From: Litoditis marina
Lineage: Eukaryota > Nematoda > Chromadorea > Rhabditida > Rhabditidae
Direction of reading: 5' to 3'
Assembly: GCA_964036275.1 (NCBI GenBank)
Contig: OZ038434.1
Span: 29,528,425-29,592,424, forward strand
DNA: 64,000 bases
The position numbers were made by a program, and so were the translations under genes. The notes under the pieces are model-generated. The model was not told the origin of the DNA. It saw only the letters and a list, made by a program, of their open reading frames with translations, and did no database searches. Shown one piece after another: positions 21,201-32,069 of this stretch; position 1 is the stretch's first letter; each line of letters starts with the position of its first letter.

Positions 21201-24156
21201 TAAGTTAGTCATTACCTGAACGTTACGGAAATGTACCCCTTTTGCGTTTGGGTACCTATTCAACGAACATTTCTGAGTATTTATCAATTATGATTGCTGG
21301 TTGTTACCAACTTTTTTGTTTTCCATAACTTCCGTTTAATTTGACAGTTTGTTCGGGCGATATGCCAATTAAATTGAAACTTTTGTGACATAAATGGGTC
21401 ATACAACTAGTTTTCTCTGCTCTAAAGCGACATTGATCTGTACTTGATGGTCAAATTATGGGCAAACTGGAGAAGCAATTTTCAAGTTAAAAGTAAACTT
21501 GGCTTAATCAGTTTTCTAGTTATCAAGAAATGTAAACGTTCACGTTCATTTATATCTTTTGACATGATTTTTGAACTGATATTAACTTTTCAAGGAAATG
21601 CAACTATTCAACTCACTTTTGATTTTCCGTATTCATCATTTTGTAGTAGGCCTTGACTTGTTCGGCCTTTGCGAAATGGTTTTTGATCAAATCCAACTTT
21701 TCCAGGCTCTCGGAAGACTTTTCTTTGCCTGTAAAAAATCAGTACGAATGACAATAATGAAAACATTAAATTATATACATATACTGGAACGAACATGAAT
21801 AAATGAGGTATTTGTAACAAAATAACTCTAAAATCAAACCTATTATTCGTGTGAAGTACTGCTTGGCGATTGTGGAATAGTCAATGTGCTTGCCAGTGCC
21901 ACCAAAGTTATCTGAAATTATAACAATGCTCTTTGGAAACAAACTTTCCAACAATTTCGGAATCAAACATACGAAATACGAGGACCGAAACTGTTTCAAG
22001 TTGGCAACTATCCCGTATTTTTGTATTTGTTGTTCTTGAAAGAGAAGAACAACCAGATATAGATAAACAAACTCACCCTGAAACTCGTTAACATTCCGTC
22101 TGTTCCTTTCTATCTTCCGGAAAATTCTCGGGATTCCCATGAAGTTGGTTCCGTTTGTTTTCGGTCTCAACCGGATACTTCTCTGATCATCTCGTCCCTC
22201 CACTTCTTTTCTCGTCTCTGGTCTTCTCTGACTCTCTACTGGCTCTGGTTCCGGCACAGTCTCTGGTCTTCTCGGTATCTGTTCTCGTTTCTTCATTTTC
22301 TCCTTCATTTTTCTTCTCTCTTCTTCGAGGTAAATTTCCCAGGCATCCGTTATTGCGTCTCTTTTCACTCTTGTCTCTATCCTTTCTTTTCTTTTGTGCA
22401 GAATCTGTGATTTTATGGGATTCCTCACTTTTCCTCTCCTTTTACTATAGTAAAACGACGTTTTCCCCACATTTTCTTGTTTTCGATAGATTGTTTGTCC
22501 AGTACTGTACGATGGTGTTTTCTTCATATTGACCATGAACATAGGTGGCCTCCCGGCGTCTCTCAGGTTCGCAGGCTCTCTCGCTCTTGATTTCTCTGCG
22601 TCTCGCAGTTTCGCAGCCTCTCTCGCGCGGTCTCTCGCATCGAACACTTTCACCGCACACTTGGCCAATGATACAGTATTTTTGGAGTCTTTTTCGCACT
22701 GGTTGTAGACGATTTCTTCGATGCGAGACACTTTTGTGAGGGAGAAACGGGCGGTTGCCTGGAAAACAAATATATAGTGGAGATGGTGACCTGATCAGCT
22801 GTGTTTGTAGTTTGAACCCACGATTATGCAGTCGATGCAAATCAGACTACATATATGATAGGGTCACTAATGACCGGTCAATGTAATTCAGACCAAACTC
22901 AAGTTAGAATAGCGTTCAATTAAGGTTTAGGTCAGCTTGAAGCAATTTTGAAATGTCATGTTTAAAATAAATTCGGAACAAGTTCAAGTTTGAACAAATT
23001 TTCAATCCGGGTTCAAATCTTTTTGTTGAGTCATGATCTCAAAGTGATATTAACATTTACTGCGTAGTTCTTCCAGGTCTAAAAAGTGAAGCATTGACTA
23101 CAAAATAGAATGAAGAGACATGGTTAGTTTGTGGTGAGATGCGCATTCTCTTGTTGGCGCTGAACAACCAGAACACATACATACGATTCGTGCACAGCGT
23201 TGCGGTAAGCTCAGTTGGTATGGTGGTGAGCGTTCGCCCTCCCGAACTTTTGGGCCCGGTTCAGGTCTCACATGAGTCGGATATTTTGTAAATTTGGCAC
23301 GAAGTTCAGAGCCTTGCAAAGAGTTCAATCAAAAAATGTAGGAATTAAACCGTAGAAATTAGAGAATATTCGAAAATACCTTGATGAGTCCACGTAGACT
23401 GGCGGTCTGCCAAAGTTCTCGCAACCTTTTCTTGTTCAACTCGAAAACCTTGGACTCGTTCCGTTCTTGCATCAGGGAGGCCTCACAACAAACAAAAACT
23501 GAAAAAAATTAAAATGTTTTTTCAAATTTCCAAATTCACACGTAATACGATTTAATCGTTTATTGATACAATGGTTGTAGTCCTAATCAATCCTACGTCA
23601 ACTGTGTTATTGAATTGAACAGAAAAATTTGAACAAAAGCTCGAAAATTGTTATAAATCAAGATCGAGTCGGAAATAATGTGTGGTCTAGTAAGTGTAAT
23701 CTCATTTTATTGTTTAACAGTCGTTCGTGAGTTCTGTTCGGTATTTAAATTTCCGTGCAGTGAACTTTTTCTTACTGTATATCATATTGAACACACTTAT
23801 TGCGCGCATCATTTTGTATAGGAGTATAGGCGCCACAAAACGAATGAGGCACAGCGAAATAATTGCATCACCGGGTGGTGCGTATTGAATGTTATTTACG
23901 GAATAACTGTGATACAATAATCGTATCTCAGAACCAATGATTCAGAATACGCTATGCCGTTTTCAGTGACTTTTTAAAAATTACCCTTTTTTCTCCTTTT
24001 CAAACACGCTTACACACGTTTTCACGTGCAATTTGTTTCGAACAAGTTTTGTTCGGCAAACCAACAAGATGTTTCATCTTATTCACTAAGAAGGAAAAAT
24101 AACTCACCGGTTGCTAATAGTATAAAAAGAAGAGTCCCATGTATTTTCATCACCAT
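12273..24156 (-). CDS. MLT-10-like moulting-cycle protein with LSP repeats and His-rich tail
   Basis: Resembles the nematode MLT-10/MLTN secreted moulting family. Exons (minus): 24108-24156, 23380-23498, 22077-22758, 21840-21911, 21617-21728, 20821-20926, 20243-20392, 19930-20052, 19479-19576, 18805-18905, 15315-15449, 14519-14674, 14073-14146, 13542-13688, 13346-13427, 13028-13134 and 12273-12500. All phases agree; about 846 aa. It has a signal peptide (MVMKIHGTLLFILLAT then VFVCCEA), then VYNQCEKDSKNTVSLAKCAV, a long basic Arg/Glu-rich part (to ~283), LSIMSPRLFSIMP and LLSPTLLSF (~aa 390-420), HGFTFLEKDQMELIYG, and VTLHPVAFTNIVNHG. From ~aa 640, reiterated LSPxxL units follow (LSPRAFIATILSPSALIARI). 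The last exon is rich in His/Gly/Glu. It may end at TAA 12273 or splice at 12305 (gtaggt). The start could also be the ATG at 24150. Intron 15450-18804 contains a 3-kb repeat element. Confidence 0.82.
12843..13016. mobile_element. Palindromic MITE, copy 1
   Basis: Ends are AGTATGCTAGAAGATCCCG and its inverse TCTAGCATACGTACT. The centre is an exact hairpin, TCTTACATCCTGACGGGATG followed by TAAGA. A second copy, with the same centre, lies at 29083-29257. It is in the intron 12501-13027. Confidence 0.7.
13833..13873 (-). pseudogene. Decayed copy of moulting-gene exon 14 start
   Basis: Read on the minus strand it gives LHTLSLRAFIA behind a CAG, nearly the same as LHTLSPRAFIA at the start of exon 14 (13542-13688). 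The reading frame is kept for about 17 codons, but no donor follows at the right place. Confidence 0.45.
14339..14376 (-). pseudogene. Decayed copy of moulting-gene exon 12 end
   Basis: Minus-strand reading gives PVAFTNNVNH followed by a gtgag donor, close to PVAFTNIVNH at the end of exon 12 (14519-14674). No good acceptor precedes it. It could be a relic or a rarely used exon. Confidence 0.45.
16150..17640. repeat. 130-bp tandem array (~10 copies plus decayed ends)
   Basis: GGGATTCTGGAGACCAG recurs at 16301, 16431, 16561, 16691, 16821, 16951, 17081, 17211 and 17341, exactly 130 bp apart; older diverged units flank it. Central units are nearly identical. Each unit contains GTTGACGTCACATATAT, with the perfect palindrome TGACGTCA, plus a second GACGTC. 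Confidence 0.95.
17765..18603. repeat. Large near-perfect palindrome (354-bp arms)
   Basis: Left arm 17765-18118 and right arm 18250-18603 are near-perfect reverse complements, separated by 131 bp. Outer ends read ATTCATGAAAAAGTGGGGGC. The arm itself contains a direct repeat of the CATACAAAAGTCGTAAAATA...CTGTAAACTAGAATCT block. Confidence 0.92.
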
Positions 24157-27100
24157 CCATGAATTCTCTTTCACGTTCAGTTTGAATAAAGATTTCTGGA
24201 AACAAAAGTAAAACGAAAAAAGCCAAAGTGTTAGCAACCAAAAACATTAAATAAATTGCTTAGCAAAATGTTCTAAATTATGCGTAACAAACGTCTAAAA
24301 GATTTTGTGAGCTTACACAAAGTTACATCAATGTTTCCTTAGAAATCGAACGAAGCAGTGAATGAATTACAATTCTAATGGTTCACAAACATGGTTTATA
24401 TGGCACTCGAAGGCTCAAAAAATCAGAATTCGGATCCAGCGCTCATTAAATGAGGATGAACTCTTGAAAAAAGTGCATACCAGAGATCGACTCAGGTTTT
24501 GTACGAAAATATCAGATTAGTGGGGGAAGTGGAACTGTGGCCAGTGATGTGTAAATACACGTTTTCCATATGAAAAACAATCATAAAAAGTTCAGTTTTT
24601 CTCGAAATGGAGCGAAAAGTGATCGGCTCACAGAAAAGTACAGTAACTTGAAAGTGAAGCAAACTACTCATTTTGTACAACCATAATCGATGTTAAAACT
24701 TCACGTTTTCTATAGTCTATGTGAACACTGGGTTGAAAAGTTCTCATTATCATTAGGAACAACTCTTAGGGTGAAAATTGTTGTCAACATTCAATAAGTT
24801 GGGTGTACTACTGATCTTTCTCTGAGCAGCAGGAAACGTAGAATATTCCTGAAAAGAATTTTCTCCGCGTTAAACTAGCAAACAGTGTAATCGTATTAGA
24901 GAAATGTGTGAAAAGGGTAGAGTTTCGCGGTTTCAATAGGCCATTCGGAGATTATCATCTACCGAGGCGAACGGCGGTTCGAGGGCTAATTGAACCGAAA
25001 TCAGGTTTGGCCAGTTTTACTGGTAGTGAATATTTGAGTGAAATGTTACGTTCACCTGTTTCCGGAAATCAAATACTTATTCTCTGAGTATGAAAATGAA
25101 CTTTATCTAGCATTGCTCAGATCATATGAGTTTATGATCATATGAGTTTATGATCGGAAGTGCGGGAAGAAGTTGGAAATTTTACTTCGAATTCAATGAT
25201 AAAGGTTTTAGTGGCTCTTCTAAACACATGACTTTATCTTACGCACATCTCACGTAACGTTAAAACGTTCTCAAATTACAGTTTGGATTTGACTCTTGTA
25301 GTGTCAAACCAAAATGTAGTTTTGCAGATTTTGCGATTTTGTAATACCACCGGTTTTGAATAAGGTTTCAATTTATTTTCACCGGTGTTCACCTGTATCG
25401 CTACAGAATACCACAAATATGTTCATTGAAGCATTTCAAAACTATTTGAGAAAATTGTCATTCAACAAAAACAAAATATCGACACCACGTATAATACACA
25501 CATGGACATGTTTGACTCACCTCACGTGAGATTGATGTAATATAAAGTATAAAGTCTTTTTAACTCCTACAGAGACTCCTACAATAGACATACGGAACTT
25601 GGTTCAGGCTGTCGTAAAAGTTTGCAACTTCATTCTGACTTCTCATTTGCGTGAAAGAGAATACGTGAAAAAGTGTGTTCAAAAAGAACAGTCTTCGTAA
25701 AATTCGAATTTACCGTTAGTCAGTTGCACAGCCACGTGAAACATGTGAAACACAGCAGAACTCAAAAAAGTGCAATGACAATGTGCACGATACTTTATTA
25801 GAATGCTTACTTTACATGACTATTCAATCTACTTTTAGATATCTACTGTAAGAGTCTCAGAAGGAGTGATGTAGACTATACCTATAACGTTATCAATTCA
25901 ATGTCATCGAGTCCAAATTGTATCGTTAGCCCCGCCCCGTTTTTCCTCCTAGTAAAAAGCCGGTTTTACTATGCAGCGGAGGGCACGTATCATACGCTTG
26001 GAATGGTTAGGTCAACCAGACTGGTTCCCAATAACATATGTGATCAGAAGATTGACATTCGTTATGACAGATGTCAGATATGCAGGTCAATTGGGGTTGA
26101 TCAGACATGCGTTGTAGTTTGGCCTCGGTACACATCAAAAACCCGAATCGCTAGACAATCAAGCTAAAAAGCATTGAAATCAAACGAAAACAGAAACATT
26201 CCCTAAAAATGTTGGATTAATAGGGTTCTGAGCCGACAGGTTTCCAATATAATATATGTGATCTGAATTGTAGTTTGGTCCTGAGACAGAACTGACCATT
26301 TCTCTGAAACGGGTTTCAGAGAAGAATAGGTAACTTTGAAAAATAAAAGAATGTACAGATTATGATTCTTCTTCAAATTTTTGTGTGTTTCCATTTAGCT
26401 TCAGTATAATTGAGCGGTTTCCCAGGCAGGTGTGCACTTAGCGAAAAACGCAGTTGGCGAAAAACGCTGTCATAAATTACAAAAAAATCAGTGGGGAAAA
26501 ATATATAGACTATTTCATTGAAAGATAAAAGTAAAATAGAGTAGAAAGGAATTGTCATTCAACCAGAGCTTTCAAACAAATGTATACAAACTCAAAAGAA
26601 ATCCAATCGAAAAGTATACGGAATGTAAAATCATAAAAGTATGAGAAAAAAAAAGCTGTTTGAGCCATTTGCAAACGGATTGTCTCTTTGACCCTCGATC
26701 CATGTGATAATTTCTTTGCGTTCCTTTTTTTACATAATCTCTCCCATATTCTAACCATTTGGACGTATTATTATGTCTATATTGGTAATGTGGCGCCTCT
26801 TTTTGTTCATAGCACTGGTTTAGGAAGTGGAACAAATATTTTGTAGTTTTACATTTCCTGATACATAATAGGTATTGCAAATGAGGAAAACACCAAAGGA
26901 TCAAACTACAAACACATATCATACCAGTTGGTTCATTTTGGGTAAATCCGGAAATTCTGCTGTGTTTGAAGATCAAATCACAGCTACTTTATCATTCTTC
27001 CAAAGTGTAAGTTTGAAGAAACGTTTAGGGTTCAACAGAGTTGTGCTGTATTTCGAGATCGAACTACACTTCGATACCGGTTTGACAATTCTCTCTCTTC

Positions 27101-28052
27101 CTAACTTGTGAGCCTCGAAGAATGTAAGTTTAGTGATCACGTTTGCGGGTAGAGACGTGCTACTATGGACTTCGATCTCTAAATATTTCGTTAATTCGGG
27201 TAATTTTTCTCGAAAGTTTACGTCCTGAAAATACGTCCTTCGCCCTACAAATACGTATTCCGTTACGAAAAGTGGATTTTCGCCCCAAAAGTGGCCTTTA
27301 CGTCCTAAAAAGTGGGCCGCCCTATTTTTTCGCCCCCAAGATCCAGGCCCCATGTGTTCTTACTAATAATTTAACGTAATTCATTCTCTCTAATTCTGAG
27401 CTTTCATTCTAATTACATATTTTGTTTGCATCATCTCCAACTACGAACACCATTTCGCGTGGCAAAATTGATTGTTTTACGATACTTCGTGATTGATGAA
27501 GAAAAATGTTTGATAACGAAATAATCGCTGACCGAATTCTATAGTTCTATTCCAGATAGTAGTTTTAAGTCTTTAAGCACTTAAGCCCCACTTCTGTGGT
27601 TCTACTGTTTGATTAGAACAGCGAAGGGGCTACTCTGGGGTTATATCTATCTCCATTTCTCTCCCTCTTCTTTCCCTTTTTCTGTATTTCTCTCTCTCTC
27701 TCTATCTATCTCACCCTCTCTATCACTCGTCTCTTTCATCTCTTTCCTTATCTTGCTAATTTCAAACTGAAATTACCGGTTAAGTACACTATTTATTCAC
27801 ATTTTGACCCGACCGGAGTAGTTTTTTGTTGCAGCACTTTTTTTTACTGAAGTATTCTACACTTGAAAAACTGTGTTTTACTCTTGTTCTCATTTTTCCG
27901 CTTCTCATTTGCAATGTAAAGACTAGAATACAATATTTAACACAAGATTTCAGAAGGTGCATAAGCCAAATGATTCATCACGAGAGAAATGTATTTGGTG
28001 GAAACGCATTGTTCCCCTCCCATTAATGAATAAAATAATGTTAAGTGGAAAA
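24157..28052. other. Intergenic, no gene seen
   Basis: Divergent spacer between the moulting gene (minus) and the first lectin (plus), so it should hold both promoters. I see no exon. It holds an inverted R2 copy (25716-25832), several copies of a short motif containing GTAGTTTG (26110, 26267, 26898 inverted) and pyrimidine-rich DNA at 27640-27760. Confidence 0.5.
25716..25832 (-). repeat. Dispersed repeat R2, copy 3 (inverted)
   Basis: CAGTTGCACAGCCACGTGAA, ACACAGCAGAACTC, CAATGTGCACGATACTT and TTAGAATGCTTACTTTACATG match the reverse complement of 959-1073. Confidence 0.6.
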
Positions 28053-31000
28053 ATGAAATTTTCAGCTCCTTCATTCTTCCATATAATGTTGTTGATATTA
28101 TTGATTTCACTTGTTCCCGCTGTCTGGTCTCAATCTCAATGTAATTATACGGCGGACGTTTATTTTGTAAAAACTAACCGGTAAGTTTATATGCATCCGG
28201 TTTATGAACAGCGTGCGACATTTTTTTTTCAAAGAAATCATGGGTTTTCAGAAAGTTCCATGAATGTGGTGAGATAGGAATTAACTAACCTTGTACAGAA
28301 ATAGTGTGTACAGAAATTTGTTTTTTTTATGTGGCCTTCTCAAATGTTTGGTCAATATTTCGGTTACCTTCGCGGTACAGTTTCTCAATTCTGTGATTTT
28401 ACTGTTTACATCTTCGTTCTCGCGATAATTCTCTAAATACATTTTTCATTTCAAAAAAGGACGATTATGTGGTCCAATCGAAACAGTTCAGTCCTTTAAA
28501 CTGCAATACATTTTTCAATTGCAGTTTAAAGGACCGTTGGCACGGGATCAGTCCACATTATCGTTAAAAATCATTAAAAACACTCAGTCAATCAGGAACT
28601 GAATATACACGTAGGGGTGCAAAAACGACATGTTTATCCTTATCAGTTCTACCAGTTTCTGCTCTACTTTGAAATCACGTGGAAAGGAAACAACCAAATT
28701 TGAAATAGTAAGCAAATATAAATGTATAAAGAAACATTTTTTACAGATGTTACAATTTCAATGTTCGTCGTTTGGCTTGGAACAACGCATTGATTTTCTG
28801 TCAAAACATCAACTATGATTTGGTCAGTATTCATAGTGAAGAGGAGAATACCTTCATAATAGGTGGGTATATAGAATGAAGTAGAGTTTTTTCATATAAA
28901 ATTAACATCATTCGTCTAAAAACATGTTTTTTTAGTTCTGTCTGTGTTTCTATCTTATAAAAGCATACACTGTTTCCTACGACCGATAAGGATAAAATAA
29001 TGTGATCGCTCAAACAAAAAAACACAGATGTTTTGACCTCTGCTCTGCTTTGCCATGTCTACACTTTGATCCAAATGTTTTCTGAGTACGTATGCTACAA
29101 GGTCCCGGTATCGTCCTCCCGTCCTGCGTCTCTTGCTCTGCCTCACTATTTCTTGTCTCTTACATCCCGGCGGGATGTAAGAGTGGAGAAATAGCGTATG
29201 TTAAAGGAGACGCAGGATTGGATAAAGATGCCGGGATATTCTAGCATACGTACTCTGGGCTAAATTCAAAATAGATTATGTGGTATGAAACTACAACTGA
29301 AATGTGTTCAGTTCTCATAAAACTTCAAAACATTGTATTTGTGTGTAAATCCCAGGTCAATTCACAGAAAACGCCCGTAAAAAGTTGAAAAAAGACCGTT
29401 TTGGACGCGATCTATTTTTCTGGGCCGGAGGTAACAGACTACAGGAAACTCTAACTTACAATTGGTCCGACGGGAGTAGTTTCAACTATGAACACTGGGA
29501 GGACGGTGGGTTAAAGGAGACCCGAACACAACTTGAGCAGAGCTTTTGTTTCGGGCTGATTTCAACTGTATTGAGATGAGAGAGCACAAATAACTCGTAT
29601 ATTAGTTTGACGTGACATTCACATGACAATGCCGCGCGACACGCAACGCGTCCAATCAAAAGTAGGATGCAGCAGTTTTACGAGAAACTATGTTGCTCTC
29701 TGGTCTCCTTTAAGCTCCTACAAGGAGTTATAGTTCTCGCCAACTCTAGCACCTCTAAACACAGTACCCATCTCATCATTAATCAATGTGGACAGCGCAC
29801 GATCAATTCTGTTAGGGTCAATTTTTGATAATTCGATAATATTGAGGTCAATTGACTCAATTCAATTGTCAATTGGTGTGCTCTAAGGAATTTCCCAAAA
29901 AAGTCATATTTTGTTTCAATTGTGCAGTACCGTGAAAAAGCATTTCAAACAATAAGCCCGAATAGAGTAAAATTACTTAACATTTTTTTCTATATCCAAG
30001 TTTTCTCGAGTCATTCGCGTATCTTTGATCTAACTGGTCAACTTCGGCCATCCTTTGTTTTGTTTGGTTTTGATTCTAGTTCCATAACGAGAAATTTCCA
30101 AAATAAATGTTGTAAACACAGCTAAAAGATATGAATGGGCATTGCAATAGCCATTAAAGAGTGTCCGCCGTTCTGGTTTTATGAACAACTATAATTAAAA
30201 TTACGAGATAAAAATAAAGAGATGTTCAGGTCAACCCGTGAAAGACAACATGTACGTGGAAATCAATACTTCAAAGTGGAACACCTATGATGATTACGAG
30301 GCAATGTACGTGAGAAAAGTTCGATTGCGTACTCTTCCCTTTTGAGCCTTTTCCTTCCAACCGTTTTTCGAAGAGTACAGTCTGCGAAGAGAGGGCCGTT
30401 GCACAACAGTACAACGTTGTCTTCTTACAATCACCCCCCTTCCATTCTTTACGACAAAATGAGACCCGGATAATATACACAACCGGACTTCTTTAAAGAA
30501 GGGCGATTATGTGGTCCAATCGCAACGGTTCAGTCCTTTGAACTGCAATACATTTTTAATTGCAGTTTAAAGGACCGTTGGCACGAAATTGGTCCCCATT
30601 ATGGTCCGTCTTTAACTAAATGTTCTTATTTTGTACTCTAAAATATGAAATTTCGAATAGAACTTGATTTTAGTCGGGTCCTCAACAGCTTCCAGTACCT
30701 GGTAATGTGTTTTTCAGGCAGTTCGTATGCGGCGGACCATCCTTGGTCCCGGCACCCACAGGCTTATATACAACTGGTGAAACCACACCAGTTATGACAA
30801 CGCAACAAGTCACGACTACTCCACTGCCACCAACTACAACCAGATTGAGTCCGAAAACAATGAATATTGGTGAGTCAGGACAGATACTTTTGTATTACAA
30901 AATACTGAAAAATGAGTCAAACAAACATACCCATTATATAAATACCATCAAAAACACTAATACACATGGGCGAAACATCCAAAAGTCTACGAACTAATAG

Positions 31001-31735
31001 TCTGGAAGTTGAAGTGCAATGGATAGGGTTATTTCAGTTTTTTGACTGTTGTGACATCTTCTTTTGGTACACCCAAGTTTTGTTTTCATTCGGATTTATT
31101 TATGCGAGGGTTTATAGTTCACTACAGGAAAATATCAAATAATTGTTGTAGTCTACATCTTAACAGTATCTTGACATACGCCTTTCTATGCAATGCTGAA
31201 TCGTTCCGCGTCGCGTGTTTCATCGGGTCGTCAGCTGTGTCTTTGTTGATGATGATAAATATGATTCAGATGTGACTTTGAATTGTGAAATAACAATAAT
31301 TTACACCATTTCAGAATATGTGATCTTTTTGACGTGTATCGGTGTAGCGTTTGCGAGAGCTTACATGTTGTGAGCTGAAAGTTACAAGGTCTAGTTTTAA
31401 TTTCAGTTTTTGGGTCCAGAACAAGAAGAACCATCACAATTCTGAGATCGTAGAAGGAGATGTGCACTCAAAACAGGATGTGTTGAACATGTCTTGAGTG
31501 ATTGCAATTTTGACTAAGTGGGAATATCGTAAATCAACAGTTTTTATTAGGTGTACACTTCAAAAACAATTTTTCTCGAAAAGTTGACAGTTCATCGTAG
31601 ATGTACAGCCAATTTTTATATAGAAAATAAACAAAATTTAAACTTCCTCATTAAAACTTTTCAGGTGAAGAAATAACGGATCTCAGAAGTTTGCATGTAA
31701 ATTTGAAAGCAAATGGTCGAACGAGCTTGCCGTGA
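28053..31735 (+). CDS. Secreted C-type lectin, one CTLD plus Thr/Pro-rich tail
   Basis: Nematode clec family. Exons: 28053-28180, 28747-28862, 29356-29505, 30230-30305, 30718-30869 and 31665-31735; phases agree, 230 aa. A signal peptide (FFHIMLLILLISLVPAVWS) precedes QCNYTADVYFVKTNR. The CTLD (about 31-160) shows CYNF, AWNNALIFCQNINYDLVSIH, EENTFI, YNWSDGSSFNYEHW, KDNMYVEINTSKW and FVCGGPS. A Thr/Pro-rich tail (about 165-207) then follows. The second Cys-bearing position before MYVEI is not Cys, and no EPN/QPD sugar-binding motif is seen, so calcium-dependent sugar binding is doubtful. Exon 2 (116 nt) and exon 4 (76 nt) match the lengths in the neighbouring convergent lectin, so the two are paralogues. 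The last exon fits by phase only and is the least certain. Upstream in-frame ATGs at 28026 and 28038 are alternatives. Confidence 0.78.
28459..28565. mobile_element. Palindromic MITE, copy 1
   Basis: GGACGATTATGTGGTCC at one end mirrors GTCCACATTATCGTT at the other; the centre is AACTGCAATACATTTTTCAA then TTGCAGTTTAAAGGACCG. In lectin intron 1. A second copy is at 30496-30614. Confidence 0.7.
29083..29257. mobile_element. Palindromic MITE, copy 2
   Basis: Ends GAGTACGTATGCTACAAGG and CTAGCATACGTACTC; central hairpin TCTTACATCCCGGCGGGATG then TAAGA. Same family as 12843-13016. In lectin intron 2. Confidence 0.7.
29511..29714. mobile_element. TTAA-ended MITE inserted beside a splice donor
   Basis: Ends are TTAAAGGAGACC (29511-29522) and GGTCTCCTTTAA (29703-29714), total 204 bp. 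TTAA at both ends suggests a TTAA target site, as used by piggyBac-type elements. It lies 5 bases after the end of lectin exon 3 and begins within the gtgggtTAA donor. An inverted partial copy is at 5884-6030. Confidence 0.7.
30496..30614. mobile_element. Palindromic MITE, copy 2
   Basis: GGGCGATTATGTGGTCCAAT ... TTGCAGTTTAAAGGACCG ... GGTCCCCATTATGGTCC; same family as 28459-28565, in intron 4 of the same lectin gene. Confidence 0.65.
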
Positions 31736-32069
31736 ATTCTGAATGTTCTTTTTGAATGAAATTTTCTTTTTCCACAATCACAGAAAATGATTGTTTTCTA
31801 ACGCAAAACTCTTTTCTTGCTGTGTTTTTCGGAACTCGAGAATTTGAACTAGTTTATAAACGCAAGCACTGTACACCGTTCGCTCACGACCGACAGCGTA
31901 AGTGTGAAACACTGGTGTGCGTTGAAATAAATCTACAAGTTTGATATGGTCCTCCCACATCAGTAGTTTACTGGTTTTGTGTTCTGTTCAACTTAAATAT
32001 ATTTCAGTTTATTGACATGCACTGAAACAATACACAATGTATTCTGTGCAAATCAACTTCATTCGAATC

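Noticed and set aside
22155..22532. 125-codon plus-strand frame rich in Ser/Phe/Leu
   Set aside because: It is the antisense of the Arg/Glu-rich exon 3 of the moulting gene, which has family motifs and consistent splicing.
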